A DNA stretch of 64,000 bases from Vibrionales bacterium SWAT-3 (GCA_000169995.1 AAZW01000005.1:91385-155384); one strand, 5' to 3'; shown: positions 43,754 to 53,518, counted from the first letter of the stretch. Translations and numbers: made by a program. Notes: generated by a model from the letters alone, not told the origin.

Positions 43754-44304
43754 CCCAAGCATTAGCCAACCAAATCGCAGCCTTGATCTCACAAGATCCT
43801 CTGCGGATGAAGGTTTTAGAGTGCGTGTCTCAACTCGAGCTGCCGCAATGCTATGTGGCAGCCGGCTTTGTTCGGAATCTCGTCTGGGATCACCTGCATG
43901 GCTTTGACGTCCCAACACCGCTCAACGACATTGATGTGATCTATTTTGAACGCAGTGATAGTGACTACGAATTAAACCTTCAATACGAAGCTCAACTTCT
44001 AGAGTGGCTACCTGAACTCAATTGGCAGGTTCGTAATCAAGCCAAGATGCACACTCGAAATAACGATACTCCTTATCAAAGCACATTAAATGCCATGGGC
44101 TACTGGCCCGAGAAAGAAACAGCCATCGCCGTAAAACAAAACCTCAGCGGGCATATCGAATGTATATCGGCTTTTGGCTTAGAAAGCCTATTTGATTTGA
44201 AGATCACGCCTAACCCAAATCGTAGTCGTGATACGTTCGACCAAAGAGTCCAATCTAAAAACTGGTTAACTCATTGGCCAAAGTTAACGATTGAAAACAG
44301 CTAA
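43750..44304 (+). CDS. Nucleotidyltransferase-like protein (DUF925/NTP_transf_6)
   Basis: 184-aa protein of the DUF925 nucleotidyltransferase family. The nucleotide-binding motif is replaced by the family form VAAGFVRNLVWDHLHGF (about residues 36-52), followed by the metal-binding acidic pair in LNDIDVIYFE and the C-terminal FGLESLFDLKITPNP. Biochemical role unestablished; proteins of this family are assumed to transfer nucleotides. Translationally coupled to the ABM gene. Confidence 0.82.
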   Translation: MTQALANQIAALISQDPLRMKVLECVSQLELPQCYVAAGFVRNLVWDHLHGFDVPTPLNDIDVIYFERSDSDYELNLQYEAQLLEWLPELNWQVRNQAKMHTRNNDTPYQSTLNAMGYWPEKETAIAVKQNLSGHIECISAFGLESLFDLKITPNPNRSRDTFDQRVQSKNWLTHWPKLTIENS

Positions 44305-44463
44305 CGACTAACCAAAGTTAGCTCTGGCACCAATTAACTGACAATCGAATTCAAAGCTAAAACGATTGACTAAAAGTCCAATCAGATCGAACATGCTCGC
44401 CTTTCTCAAATCAAACGCGCCTTTCACTGACAGTGCGCCCTATCATCTGACTGAGTAACGACC

Positions 44464-44889
44464 ATGAACCAACAATACATGTTGCAAGCACTTCAAGCTT
44501 CGCACCAAGCCCTGCCTGATTGCCAACCAAACCCTCCGGTGGGTTGCATTTTGGTGAAAAACGATAAGGTTGTGTCTGTTGGGTACACACAAAAAGTCGG
44601 TGGCAACCACGCTGAAGTGGAAGCGCTCAATCACTATGATGGCGACATGGAAGGCGTAACAGCCTATGTGACATTGGAGCCTTGTTCTTTTGTCGGTAGG
44701 ACACCGGCTTGTGCTAACACATTGGTGAAAGCAGGCGTAAAACACGTTGTCGTTGCTATGTTAGACCCAGACCCACGCAATAACGGACGCGGTGTAGCAA
44801 TACTGGAATCCCATGGCGTCAAAGTCGATGTGGGGTTATGCCAAGCACAAGTGAGTGCCTTTTTAACCCCGTACCTTGGTAAGTCATAA
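44464..44889 (+). CDS. Deaminase-only RibD-like protein
   Basis: 141-aa cytidine-deaminase-fold protein matching the N-terminal domain of RibD. Zn site is NHAEVEAL (His and Glu near residue 53) and PCSFVGRTPAC (two Cys near 77 and 86); the usual RibD sequence has HYGRTPPC. LDPDPRNNGRGVAIL also matches. The reductase domain of RibD (about 200 residues) is absent, and no rib genes are adjacent. It is therefore a single-domain paralogue acting on pyrimidine or other amino-heterocycles; a role in riboflavin synthesis is uncertain. Confidence 0.8.
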   Translation: MNQQYMLQALQASHQALPDCQPNPPVGCILVKNDKVVSVGYTQKVGGNHAEVEALNHYDGDMEGVTAYVTLEPCSFVGRTPACANTLVKAGVKHVVVAMLDPDPRNNGRGVAILESHGVKVDVGLCQAQVSAFLTPYLGKS

Positions 44890-44952
44890 CAGCTATCAGC
44901 TAATTTATTGACTACCTAGACAACGACCGACTTATCGCTAAACAAGCGGAAC

Positions 44953-45405
44953 CTAATCCACTTTAACTCGATAGAGTGGATTTGCAGGCTTATCAACAAA
45001 GTATGACCAGATATGTTCGTAAACCGCATGTTGGTTAGGGAATGGTGCCAACGCTTTCGCTTCCTCTAAACTGCACCAACGATACTCAGTGTGCTCATGG
45101 TTCAACTCTACCGCTTGGTTAGGTGGGCACAACACGGCAAATATTGGAATGAGTTGAATCACATTGACGTTAGCCTCGTAAAACTGCTCTAGAAATTGAG
45201 CGTTATACAGCGCTTTTGCCTCAATCTTGGTTTCTTCTTCAAACTCACGCACGATTGCCTGCCAGCCAGTTTCACCCGCTTCGATAGAGCCTGCAACATG
45301 GCACCAATACCCACCTTTCACACGCTTCATCAATAGCATTTTTGTTTGCCCGTCGATCTCAGAAAGAGCGACACCAGCCACAATCGAAGTATTGAGTGGA
45401 ATCAT
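44953..45405 (-). CDS. NUDIX hydrolase
   Basis: 150-aa NUDIX protein. The Nudix box is GSIEAGETGWQAIVREFEEE followed by TKI (residues about 37-59), matching GX5EX7REUXEEXGU except for Lys in place of the late Gly. It hydrolyses nucleoside diphosphates linked to another group; the compact size and VTYEYR-like YRWCSLEEAKAL region resemble dihydroneopterin-triphosphate- or dATP-type pyrophosphatases. Substrate not assignable. Convergent with the deaminase gene. Confidence 0.87.
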   Translation of the reverse strand: MIPLNTSIVAGVALSEIDGQTKMLLMKRVKGGYWCHVAGSIEAGETGWQAIVREFEEETKIEAKALYNAQFLEQFYEANVNVIQLIPIFAVLCPPNQAVELNHEHTEYRWCSLEEAKALAPFPNQHAVYEHIWSYFVDKPANPLYRVKVD

Positions 45406-45691
45406 AACGTTACCTTATCTTGAACACCAAACGTGCAAGCCTAGCACCCTTCGTTTATCAAAAACGTCTCTTGGAATGAAAAACGAGAGACCAATCATTA
45501 ATTTGTATTGTTTGCCTGAACACTTGAGCATTGCGTAGGTAATCATGTCACTTCTTACAAGCGAAGGCGCTATTTCTTATTTGAGGCGCTTTTCGATAAA
45601 GAGTAGAATCGCCGCCTTATACTGTATTTATGCTCTCAAAGCATCGGCCATAGGCCCACAGTCATTTATCAACATAAAGTAAGACAACTAT

Positions 45692-47404
45692 ATGCACTCA
45701 TCAAACTCCGCACACGACTCAGAAAACAGCCACACACCTGAGCATTGCTTCACTCGCTTTCAACAGCCGATCGAGTCATATTCGTTGCCAGAGCGTTTCA
45801 CCTTTCCATTTTATTACGAACCACACCCACTATGTGAAATCGCATCTCAACAGCTTCAACAGCATCTAGAAACACAAACCGACTGGCAACACGACTTCGG
45901 GCTAGATTCTGATGAAGGTCGCGGCAAAATGTTTGGTGTATTACTAGTGAAAAGCCCTGAAGGTGAACTTGGTTACTTCTCTGCTTTCTCTGGGAAAATC
46001 GCCGACCAAAATCTACTGCCCCACTTTGTGCCACCAGTATTTGACATGCTAAGCAGCGACAGTTTTTTCCATCAAGATACAGCCGACATGATGGCTGTGA
46101 ATGCAAAATTCAAAGCACTGCAAGCTAACGCAGAATATCTAGAGTTGTGTGAACAATTAACACAGCAAAAAGCGCAGGCAGAACAAGAGATTGAAACTCA
46201 ACGCTTGTTGATCATAGAAGGCCGTAAAACACGTAAAGCGCAACGTGAACAAGGCAGAGCAAACCTTGATGAGCAGGCTTTCGAGCAGCTAAATAACGAA
46301 CTAAACAAAGCCAGTGTAGCCGACAAGAATCAGCAGAAGTACCTTAAACTCAACTGGGAACAGACCCTAAATGAGCTTCAAGGAAAAGTTGATGTCTTTA
46401 AAACTCAATTGGCTGAACTCAAAGAGCAAAGAGCACACATTTCTCATCAGCTCCAACACAAGTTGTTTTCACAGTACGCTTTCCAAAATGCGGAAGGAAA
46501 CGTTGAAGACCTTAACCAAATCTTTGAAAACACGCCAAACAAGATACCGCCAGCAGGCTCTGGCGAATGTGCTGCCCCTAAATTGCTGCAATACGCGTAC
46601 TTGAACGGTTACACACCATTGGCATTGGCTGAGTTTTGGTGGGGGCGCTCTCCAAAGTCGGAAATCCGTAAGCACAAGAAGTACTACGCCTCTTGCCAAA
46701 GCAAATGTGTACCGATCCTTGGTCATATGATGAAAGGTCTTGAAGTGGATCCAAAGCCACTATTAGAGAACCCAGCGGAAGGCAAAGAGCTCGATATTCT
46801 GTTCCAAGATGAGCACATTGTTGTGGTTCATAAGCCGGCAGGGTTTCTTTCGGTACCGGGTAAAACCATCAAAGATTCTGCCTACACTCGCGTTCAGGAA
46901 ATGCATCCCGATGTGGAAGGGCCGTTCGTGATCCACCGTTTGGACATGGCGACCTCTGGCATTCTGATATTCGCCCTCACTCGACGTGCAAACAAAAGCT
47001 TGCAAAAGCAGTTCATTACTCGTGAAGTCGAGAAGCGATACGTCGCAATGATTGAAGGTGTTCTGGCTGAAGATGAAGGTTATGTTCGATTACCGCTGCG
47101 TGGTGACCTGTACGATCGTCCTCGTCAAATTGTCTGCTACGAGCACGGCAAACCTGCAGAAACTAAATGGGAAGTGATTGAACGCAATCAAGAGACCACC
47201 AAAGTTTATCTGCACCCTAAAACAGGACGCACACACCAGCTACGCGTTCACTGTTCACATGAAGAGGGGCTGTATATGCCAATCGTCGGTGATGGTCTGT
47301 ATGGCAACAAAGCTGACCGTCTTCACCTACACGCTGAAAGGCTTGCGCTGCATCACCCAATCACCAAAGAGTGGATGGAGTTCCAGTTCGACGCTGAATT
47401 CTAA
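45692..47404 (+). CDS. RluA-family pseudouridine synthase with long N-terminal extension
   Basis: 570-aa protein. The C-terminal 200 residues are an RluA-type synthase with catalytic Asp in FVIHRLDMATSGILIFAL (near residue 418), VEKRYVAMIEG, and HPKTGRTHQLRVHC. The first 350 residues are unusual: a beta-rich segment (GKMFGVLLVKSPEGELGYFS), a coiled coil of about 110 residues rich in E, Q and K, and CAAPKLLQYAYLNGYTPLAL with several Cys. Similar long RluA proteins occur in vibrios and relatives. It modifies uridine in rRNA or tRNA; the target cannot be read. Terminator follows. Confidence 0.85.
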   Translation: MHSSNSAHDSENSHTPEHCFTRFQQPIESYSLPERFTFPFYYEPHPLCEIASQQLQQHLETQTDWQHDFGLDSDEGRGKMFGVLLVKSPEGELGYFSAFSGKIADQNLLPHFVPPVFDMLSSDSFFHQDTADMMAVNAKFKALQANAEYLELCEQLTQQKAQAEQEIETQRLLIIEGRKTRKAQREQGRANLDEQAFEQLNNELNKASVADKNQQKYLKLNWEQTLNELQGKVDVFKTQLAELKEQRAHISHQLQHKLFSQYAFQNAEGNVEDLNQIFENTPNKIPPAGSGECAAPKLLQYAYLNGYTPLALAEFWWGRSPKSEIRKHKKYYASCQSKCVPILGHMMKGLEVDPKPLLENPAEGKELDILFQDEHIVVVHKPAGFLSVPGKTIKDSAYTRVQEMHPDVEGPFVIHRLDMATSGILIFALTRRANKSLQKQFITREVEKRYVAMIEGVLAEDEGYVRLPLRGDLYDRPRQIVCYEHGKPAETKWEVIERNQETTKVYLHPKTGRTHQLRVHCSHEEGLYMPIVGDGLYGNKADRLHLHAERLALHHPITKEWMEFQFDAEF

Positions 47405-47433
47405 GGGTTCTCGTTAATAGTAAGCTTTAATTG

Positions 47434-47464
47434 AGGGAGCCACGCCGTTTGTGGCTCCCCTTCT
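47434..47464 (+). terminator. Terminator after pseudouridine synthase gene
   Basis: GGGAGCCAC/GTGGCTCCC, nine pairs, 7-nt loop; the tail CTTCTC is only partly T-rich. Confidence 0.65.
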
Positions 47465-47601
47465 CACGTTCCCCATCATTCTCACTCCCTTATTTATCCT
47501 ACCTCTTTCGGATATATCTCTACGCTTATTGCATTACATCAAAGTTCACTTTCTTATGAAGAGTAGGATGCCCCTCTTCTTCTTTCCTTGAGGCCTTTGA
47601 T

Positions 47602-47985
47602 ATGTCATCAGCTGCTTTGAATCTACATGCCAATACACAAACATCTTCTTTGGTTACTGCGCAAACACCAGCAAACGTAAAGCCAATCACAACGAAAAAA
47701 CCGGATCTGAATTCGGCAATGCTGAATCTCATCGAAGAAGTTAAAAATGAACTCCCGCTCTATGAGTCAGAGACATTCATTTGTGGGCCAAAAGGAAACT
47801 GCTCTGGTTGCTCTAAGAAGTTGCTAGAGATGGTCGACACAGAATTGATGTACTGGGAACACAGCATCTCAATGGGACAAGGACCAAACTTCGAAGAACT
47901 ACGTCGCTTCGGTAAACTATGCAGCAGCGTAAGACGCGGCTTAGAGCGCAATGGCTTGGTAGAGAAGCGTCCTAGAAGAAAGTAA
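47602..47985 (+). CDS. Conserved-type unknown protein with Cys cluster
   Basis: 127-aa soluble protein. The N-terminal 40 residues look disordered. From residue 40 it is helical with a Cys motif ICGPKGNCSGCSKKLLEMVD (CX6CX2C) and a later single Cys (GKLCSSVRRGL), which could bind zinc. The C-terminus is basic (VEKRPRRK). No family recognised; not obviously linked to its neighbours. Confidence 0.7.
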   Translation: MSSAALNLHANTQTSSLVTAQTPANVKPITTKKPDLNSAMLNLIEEVKNELPLYESETFICGPKGNCSGCSKKLLEMVDTELMYWEHSISMGQGPNFEELRRFGKLCSSVRRGLERNGLVEKRPRRK

Positions 47986-48110
47986 CTAGAACCAAGTCAC
48001 TAGCTTAGGTACTAAAACACGATTTAGGGCGTCCTCGATCGTGTTCGAGGTCTCGTGATACCGAGCCTTAGCGCATATTAACTCCAATCACCTCAATTGG
48101 AGTTAATACC

Positions 48111-49127
48111 ATGAAGTGGACACATTTACTGTTCACCCCCCTACTTCTTCTTTGTAATTCTGCCGTCGCGTTCGATGTCGGATTCACTCAAGTCACCTTA
48201 ACTGACGACCCTAATCGCCCGCTAAATACTGCCATTTGGTATCCCACATCAGATAAATCAGACACAACCTTGATTGGCGATAACCCCGCCTTCATCGGTA
48301 CGCAAATCATCAGGGATGGGGAGGTTCAATCAGGTACCTTTCCTGTGGTGCTTTTATCGCATGGCTATCGAGGAAATTGGCGAAACCAAAACTGGTTGGC
48401 GACCAAACTTGCGAGTCGTGGCTACATCGTAGCAGCCGCCGGTCATCCGGGTACCACCTCTTTCGACCAGTCCCCAGAACAAGCAGCAAAGTGGTGGGAA
48501 AGACCAAGAGATGTATCACGTATGCTGGACTACTTGTTATCCGAAACCTCGTGGAAGCAGTCTGCTAACGTCGACAATATTACCGCGATCGGGCATTCAT
48601 TGGGTGGTTGGACTGTGATGCAATTGGCGGGAGCAAAAATAGATAGATCAACGTTTGAATCGGAATGTAAGCAATATAACAATCCGAGAACTTGTGGGCT
48701 TGCCGAAGAGTTAGGGCTATCCAAAGTCCAAGCTAAAGAATCAAACAATAAAGATCTTTCAGATCCAAGAATTCAACGTGTGGTCAGCCTTGATTTAGGG
48801 CTTGCTCGTAGCTTTTCAGTCGGCAGCTTAAATCGCATCACAGTACCAACTTTAATACTGGCTGCTGGGATCGATATAGGAGATCTTCCTCAGACATTGG
48901 AGTCTGGCTATATTGCCGAGCACATGCCACTGAACTCAAGACGCTACAAGGTCTATGAAAACGCCACCCATTTCAGCTTCATTCAAGGCTGTAAACCCGG
49001 AGCTATACCTTTGCTTAATGAAGAGGTGCCAGGGGATGGCATTATTTGTAAAGATGGCATTGGCACATCACGCGACCAGTTACATAAACTCTTCTTCAAT
49101 GACATCGCTCGCTTTCTGAATCGATAA
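48111..49127 (+). CDS. Exported alpha/beta hydrolase
   Basis: 338-aa protein with a signal peptide (MKWTHLLFTPLLLLCNSAVA|F, cleavage near residue 20) and an alpha/beta-hydrolase fold of the dienelactone-hydrolase/PAF-acetylhydrolase type. Oxyanion region VVLLSHGYRGNWRNQ, nucleophile elbow AIGHSLGGWTVM (Ser near residue 164), Asp in VSLDLGLARSF or ILAAGIDIGD, and His in ENATHFSFIQGC. Four Cys suggest disulfides in the periplasm. Ester or lactone substrate unknown. Confidence 0.85.
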   Translation: MKWTHLLFTPLLLLCNSAVAFDVGFTQVTLTDDPNRPLNTAIWYPTSDKSDTTLIGDNPAFIGTQIIRDGEVQSGTFPVVLLSHGYRGNWRNQNWLATKLASRGYIVAAAGHPGTTSFDQSPEQAAKWWERPRDVSRMLDYLLSETSWKQSANVDNITAIGHSLGGWTVMQLAGAKIDRSTFESECKQYNNPRTCGLAEELGLSKVQAKESNNKDLSDPRIQRVVSLDLGLARSFSVGSLNRITVPTLILAAGIDIGDLPQTLESGYIAEHMPLNSRRYKVYENATHFSFIQGCKPGAIPLLNEEVPGDGIICKDGIGTSRDQLHKLFFNDIARFLNR

Positions 49128-49144
49128 ACAAAAAGCAAACACAC

Positions 49145-50197
49145 TCAATCTAACACTTGTGGTGAACTTCGAAACTCACTTGGAGTTTGCCCAGTAATCC
49201 TTGAAAACTCCCTATTGAAGTTAGACTTAGTCTAAAAGCCTGAACTAAGGAAGATGTCAGTTATCGCTTCATCCGTTTGCTTCAGGAGCGCCTTAGCGTA
49301 CTCAACTCGATAGGCATTAATCACCTTCGAGATGTTCTGTTGGTGAGTTTGATTAACTGCTGACGAGATCTTGCGAGCAGGAATGCCTAGCTTTCGTGCC
49401 AAGCGATTGAGAGACAGGTCAGGATCTTTAAACAGTTGATGCTCACTCATCAATGCATCGAACTTAGCCATGATCTGAGCAGTTTCTTCAGCTTGGCCTT
49501 TATCTAAGCTGCTCGCCTCTTCTGGCGAGCGTTGTGACATGGGAGAGAAAGCCTGCGCTTGCTGATTTTTTTCTTCGGCAGGCGTGCTAATACTGACCAC
49601 CATCACAGCGGACACAATGGCTGGAATAAGAACAAGGTAGCTAATCGATAAAATCAGGTTGGTGTGCTGCGCGTTCAACAGCAAGATATCGTAAGAGAGC
49701 ACACTGTCTACCAAAGCGGAGAATAGTAGCATTACACCTGCAACCCGTTCAGCAACCAACACTTTCGAGATATCGGTTAGCCGCACTTGTTCCGGCAAGG
49801 TGCTCGACGACTTCAACAGCAAACCACCATAGCCGAGATAGAGCAATATCAGCAATACATCAAGGGTTCCCGCCCAGAGGTGCGTGTAGAAAAGTGAGCC
49901 AACTAAAACAGCAATCGGACCTAACCAATGCAAATGTGTGCTGGATTGACTTCGATGAGCTCCCGCAAAGCACAGCCAAGCCGCCGCAGGAACACTGGCT
50001 CCGAGAATGGGTTGTAAGAAGCGAAACAGCGCAATATCTACGGTCCATCGCAGGCCCACCACCGTAATCATTAACGCGCAGAGAATGATAAACCAAAATG
50101 GCTTTTGACTGGTTTGTGGGTAACTGCATCGAAGCAGGACGCCTGTCATCAATAACAACAGCGCAGCGACAAATGGTAAAGGAATGGCAAGCATCAA
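49145..50197 (-). pseudogene. AraC-family 7TM regulator interrupted by an amber codon
   Basis: Membrane-type AraC regulator: seven hydrophobic segments in residues 1-210, then an AraC DNA-binding domain from about residue 240 (PDLSLNRLARKLGIPARKIS, YRVEYAKALLKQTDEAITDI). The frame stops at TAG (49234-49232) within the second HTH after IFLSSGF. Reading on in the same frame gives TKSNFNREFSRITGQTPSEF and a stop at 49145, exactly the missing end of an AraC domain. Family members have Gln before TKSNFNREF, so a CAG-to-TAG change explains it. DNA binding is probably lost unless the amber codon is suppressed. Otherwise intact. Confidence 0.82.
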
Positions 50198-50301
50198 AAG
50201 TCCGTTTAAGTTCGAGAAAAGATCACTTCCCCTTCAAGCACTTCATTATCGAAGTAAGTGAGCGAACCAGTGATACATATTGAATATCAATCTATGGTAA
50301 G

Positions 50302-51270
50302 TCATTCCTCTGATAAAAATCTAGAGCGAAACCTTGATGGCGTTAAGCCAATGATTTTCATAAAGACTTTTCTGAAGCTGTTTACATCTTCATAACCAAC
50401 TAAGTAGCTGATTTGTTCTACTGGTTTGTGTGAGCTTTCCAGTAGCTCACACGCACTTTGAACACGCACATGTTGAATACAGTTAATCGGAGTCAAGGTC
50501 GTCGCTTTGGTAAATTGTCGAATGAAGGTTCGTCGCGTCATGAAGGCTTCCTCCGCCAATTGATCAAGTGTCAGAGGAAGGTGGTGATTCTTTTGAATAA
50601 AGCGCTGTACAGAGACAATCTTGTCATTCCCATGAGCAAAGTTAGGCACAAAACTTTGGTAGTAGCGCTGCTCTCTCAGTCCCGTATCCAACACCAGATA
50701 CTTACCCAAATTACGCGTCTTGGTCGGCGTCGTGTATTTAGTCAGGATAAACAGCGCCAAATCCATCCACGACATCAACCCACCAGCAGTAATGATGTCA
50801 TCGTCATCGATCAGGATTTTGTCTATATCCACATCGATTCCAGTATGTAACTCCGAAAACAATTGTTGAGCTTGCCAGTGCGTTGTTACGGTTCGCCCTT
50901 CCAGTAATCCGGTTTGAGCAAGAATGAACACGCCTGCGCATGCTGAGCACAATATTGAACCCTTTTGATGAGACTCAATCAGATAATCCGTTAGCCTATC
51001 ATCACGCTCTAGGTAGTAACTGCCATCTAAGTTTGGCGGCAATAAAATGATATCGGCTTTAGATTCTTCATTTGAGTTAGCCGATAAAACCGATAAGTCA
51101 CCACAAGGCTTAATCTCAACCTGGAACCGAACCGTTTCACTTTCAGAATCAAGGCTATTCGCCATCTGAAGAAATTCTTTTACTCCAAACACAGCGCTCT
51201 GCAGAGAGCCTGGGTAATCGATGATTTCGACCTTTACTGATTTTGTCACTATTGCCATAGAGTCTGTCAT
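50302..51270 (-). CDS. GlxA-family AraC regulator (DJ-1/PfpI-like domain)
   Basis: 322-aa regulator with an N-terminal DJ-1/PfpI-like domain (residues about 10-180; SILCSACAGVFILAQTGLLE with the nucleophile-elbow Cys, TTHW and DDDIITAGGLMSWMDL). The C-terminal AraC HTH pair is LDQLAEEAFMTRRTFIRQF, then PVEQISYLVGYEDVNSFRKV. It is divergent from an isochorismatase-family hydrolase (77 bp between starts), the usual GlxA-type arrangement with a target enzyme. Effector unknown. Confidence 0.88.
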   Translation of the reverse strand: MTDSMAIVTKSVKVEIIDYPGSLQSAVFGVKEFLQMANSLDSESETVRFQVEIKPCGDLSVLSANSNEESKADIILLPPNLDGSYYLERDDRLTDYLIESHQKGSILCSACAGVFILAQTGLLEGRTVTTHWQAQQLFSELHTGIDVDIDKILIDDDDIITAGGLMSWMDLALFILTKYTTPTKTRNLGKYLVLDTGLREQRYYQSFVPNFAHGNDKIVSVQRFIQKNHHLPLTLDQLAEEAFMTRRTFIRQFTKATTLTPINCIQHVRVQSACELLESSHKPVEQISYLVGYEDVNSFRKVFMKIIGLTPSRFRSRFLSEE

Positions 51271-51347
51271 TTTTGACGTGCGTTAAAAAACAGAGAGTAG
51301 TCATAATATCCCTACACCACAAGACATTAACAACAAAGGTATGGATT

Positions 51348-51908
51348 ATGAGCAATACTGCACTACTACTTATTGATTTCCAAAACGACTACTTTCCTTC
51401 ATACGAAGGCGCGAAATGGGCACTCTCTGAAACAGAAAAAGCGGCAGAAAAAGGCGCGCAATTACTCGATACATTCCGCAATAAGAAACTACCAATTGTT
51501 CATGTACGCCATGAATTTCCAACCAATGAAGCACCGTTCTTCTTGCCACATTCCGATGGTGCTCAAATCCATAGCAGCGTGGCACCTCTGCAAGATGAGC
51601 GAGTGATTGTGAAACAGCAGATCAATAGCTTTAGAGATACAGAACTGGACAAAGTATTGAAGGAACAAGGCGTTGAAAGGCTAATCATTGTCGGCGCGAT
51701 GAGCCACATGTGTATTGACGCAGTGACTCGCGCAGCAACTGACTTGGGTTATGAATGTCACGTCGCCCACGATGCTTGCACCACACTGGATATGGAGTTC
51801 AATGGCGTTAAAGTACCGGCAGAACATGTTCACGCGGCATTCATGGCAGCACTTAGCTTTGGTTATAGCAACGTTGCCACAGCAAACGAGCTAGAGAAGC
51901 TGCTTTAA
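51348..51908 (+). CDS. Isochorismatase-family cysteine hydrolase
   Basis: 186-aa hydrolase. The catalytic triad of the family is visible: Asp in LLIDFQNDYF (residue about 9), Lys in VIVKQQINSF (about 86) and Cys in AMSHMCIDAVTRAA (about 119). The reading frame is open 75 bp upstream, but ATG 51348 has AAAGG before it and gives the family N-terminus MSNTALLLIDFQND. Relatives include nicotinamidase and N-carbamoyl hydrolases. Probably controlled by the divergent GlxA-type regulator. Confidence 0.88.
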   Translation: MSNTALLLIDFQNDYFPSYEGAKWALSETEKAAEKGAQLLDTFRNKKLPIVHVRHEFPTNEAPFFLPHSDGAQIHSSVAPLQDERVIVKQQINSFRDTELDKVLKEQGVERLIIVGAMSHMCIDAVTRAATDLGYECHVAHDACTTLDMEFNGVKVPAEHVHAAFMAALSFGYSNVATANELEKLL

Positions 51909-51983
51909 TCAAGATCCGCCTATGTGGTAAGCACTCAGATTCGTGATTGCCACCTAAACTGACGGTCTACATATTAAAAGCAC

Positions 51984-52011
51984 AAAAAAGGCGCCGATTA
52001 AGGCGCCTTCT
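51984..52011 (-). terminator. Terminator of NhaC-type antiporter gene
   Basis: AAGGCGCC/GGCGCCTT stem with a 6-nt loop and an A-run to its left, so it serves the leftward gene ending at 52031. Confidence 0.8.
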
Positions 52012-52030
52012 GACTAGAAACAATTTCAGA

Positions 52031-53389
52031 TTAAGCTGCGGCAGTTTGACGCGCAGGATGCTTAATAAACACAGCAACGATAGCAACAATAGCCAATGCG
52101 AAACAGTAGTATGAGTTAGAAACGATCTCTAACGGCGATAGGTTAAATACAGAACCTAGTAGCAATACCTGTGCACCATAAGGCAACACACCTTGAATCA
52201 CACAAGAGAAGATATCCAATAAGCTCGCCGAGCGACGTGGAGATACATCGTTCTCTTCTGCTAATTGACGAGCAACACTACCAGAGACAATGATCGCTAC
52301 TGTGTTGTTTGCCGTGCACATATTCACCATAGACACCAAGCCAGCAATACCCAACTCACTTGCACGGCCATTCGCTTGCTTAGAGTGTGAAGAACCAAAC
52401 GCACGAATCACACCACTTACAAGGTTAGTCAGGAACGCAAGTCCACCTTGGCGACGCATCAGCTCACTCAAACCACCGATCAGCATCGACAGTAAGAAGA
52501 TTTCCTGCATGTTACCGAAACCTGCATAGATATCTTGAGCGTAATCCGTCAAACCATAGTTCTCAACAGAACCTAGGCTCACACCACCCGCCAGCAAGAT
52601 ACCGATTGTTAGCACAACGAACACATTCATGCCCGATACTGCAAGAATCAAAATAGTGATGTACGGCAGAACTTTCAGCCACTCGATTGGACCCGTTTCA
52701 GGCACTTGAGTTGCGGTGCTGTTGAAAGCAAAGATAACAATCGCAATCAATGCAGCAGGAAGTGCAATACGGATGTTCTCTTTAAACTTGTCTCTCATCT
52801 CACAGCCTTGCGAACGTGTCGCGGCAATCGTGGTATCAGAGATGATCGAAAGGTTGTCACCAAACATCGCGCCACTTAAAACAACGCCTGCAGTCAGTGG
52901 AATGCTCATGCCTGCTGAGTCAGCAATGCCCAATGCAACAGGCGCTACCGCTGCGATGGTACCCATCGAAGTACCCATTGCTGTCGCGATGAACGCAGAA
53001 ATTAGGAAGATACCCGGTAGGATCATGCTTGTCGGAATTGCAGATAGACCAAGATTTACCGTCGCATCAACACCACCAGAAGCCTTAGCAACCGCCGCGA
53101 AGGCACCTGCCAATAGGTAGATCATACACATTGCGATAATGTCTTTGTGACCTACTCCACTTAAGAACTGTTCAATAGCACGGTTCAATTTATCTTTGCT
53201 CAACAGCAGCGCCAACATCACAGCAGGTAGAGCCGCAATTGGAGCTGGAAGCTGATAGAAAGCAAAATCGACGCCTTGCAGTGACAAGTACGTACCTACG
53301 CCAATAAACAGCGCTAGGAACACGATCAGAGGGATAAGTGCCACTGCCGAAGGGGCAATTACCGCATTAGAATTTTTCGAATTGGACAT
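52031..53389 (-). CDS. Na+/H+ antiporter, NhaC-type
   Basis: 452-aa inner-membrane protein with 11-12 helices of the NhaC family. Characteristic stretches are ATAMGTSMGTIAAVAPVALG near residue 135, LSGAMFGDNLSIISDTTIAA near residue 172 (acidic pair in the membrane) and MVNMCTANNTVAIIVSGSVA near residue 355. It exchanges sodium for protons, or a related organic substrate, as some NhaC proteins do. Single-gene unit. Confidence 0.88.
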   Translation of the reverse strand: MSNSKNSNAVIAPSAVALIPLIVFLALFIGVGTYLSLQGVDFAFYQLPAPIAALPAVMLALLLSKDKLNRAIEQFLSGVGHKDIIAMCMIYLLAGAFAAVAKASGGVDATVNLGLSAIPTSMILPGIFLISAFIATAMGTSMGTIAAVAPVALGIADSAGMSIPLTAGVVLSGAMFGDNLSIISDTTIAATRSQGCEMRDKFKENIRIALPAALIAIVIFAFNSTATQVPETGPIEWLKVLPYITILILAVSGMNVFVVLTIGILLAGGVSLGSVENYGLTDYAQDIYAGFGNMQEIFLLSMLIGGLSELMRRQGGLAFLTNLVSGVIRAFGSSHSKQANGRASELGIAGLVSMVNMCTANNTVAIIVSGSVARQLAEENDVSPRRSASLLDIFSCVIQGVLPYGAQVLLLGSVFNLSPLEIVSNSYYCFALAIVAIVAVFIKHPARQTAAA

Positions 53390-53518
53390 GGAACGACAAC
53401 ACTATAGAACAGGAAGGAGAGCAGACTAATGTCACACTTAGGACTTGTCAACGTCTAGACGTCTAAACACCCAATATAATGCAAAGTAATAAGAACTCTA
53501 TTGAAGATCACATAATAG

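Noticed and set aside
44443..44745. 100-aa ORF antisense to the deaminase gene
   Set aside because: Shadow frame; the plus-strand frame carries the zinc-site motifs.
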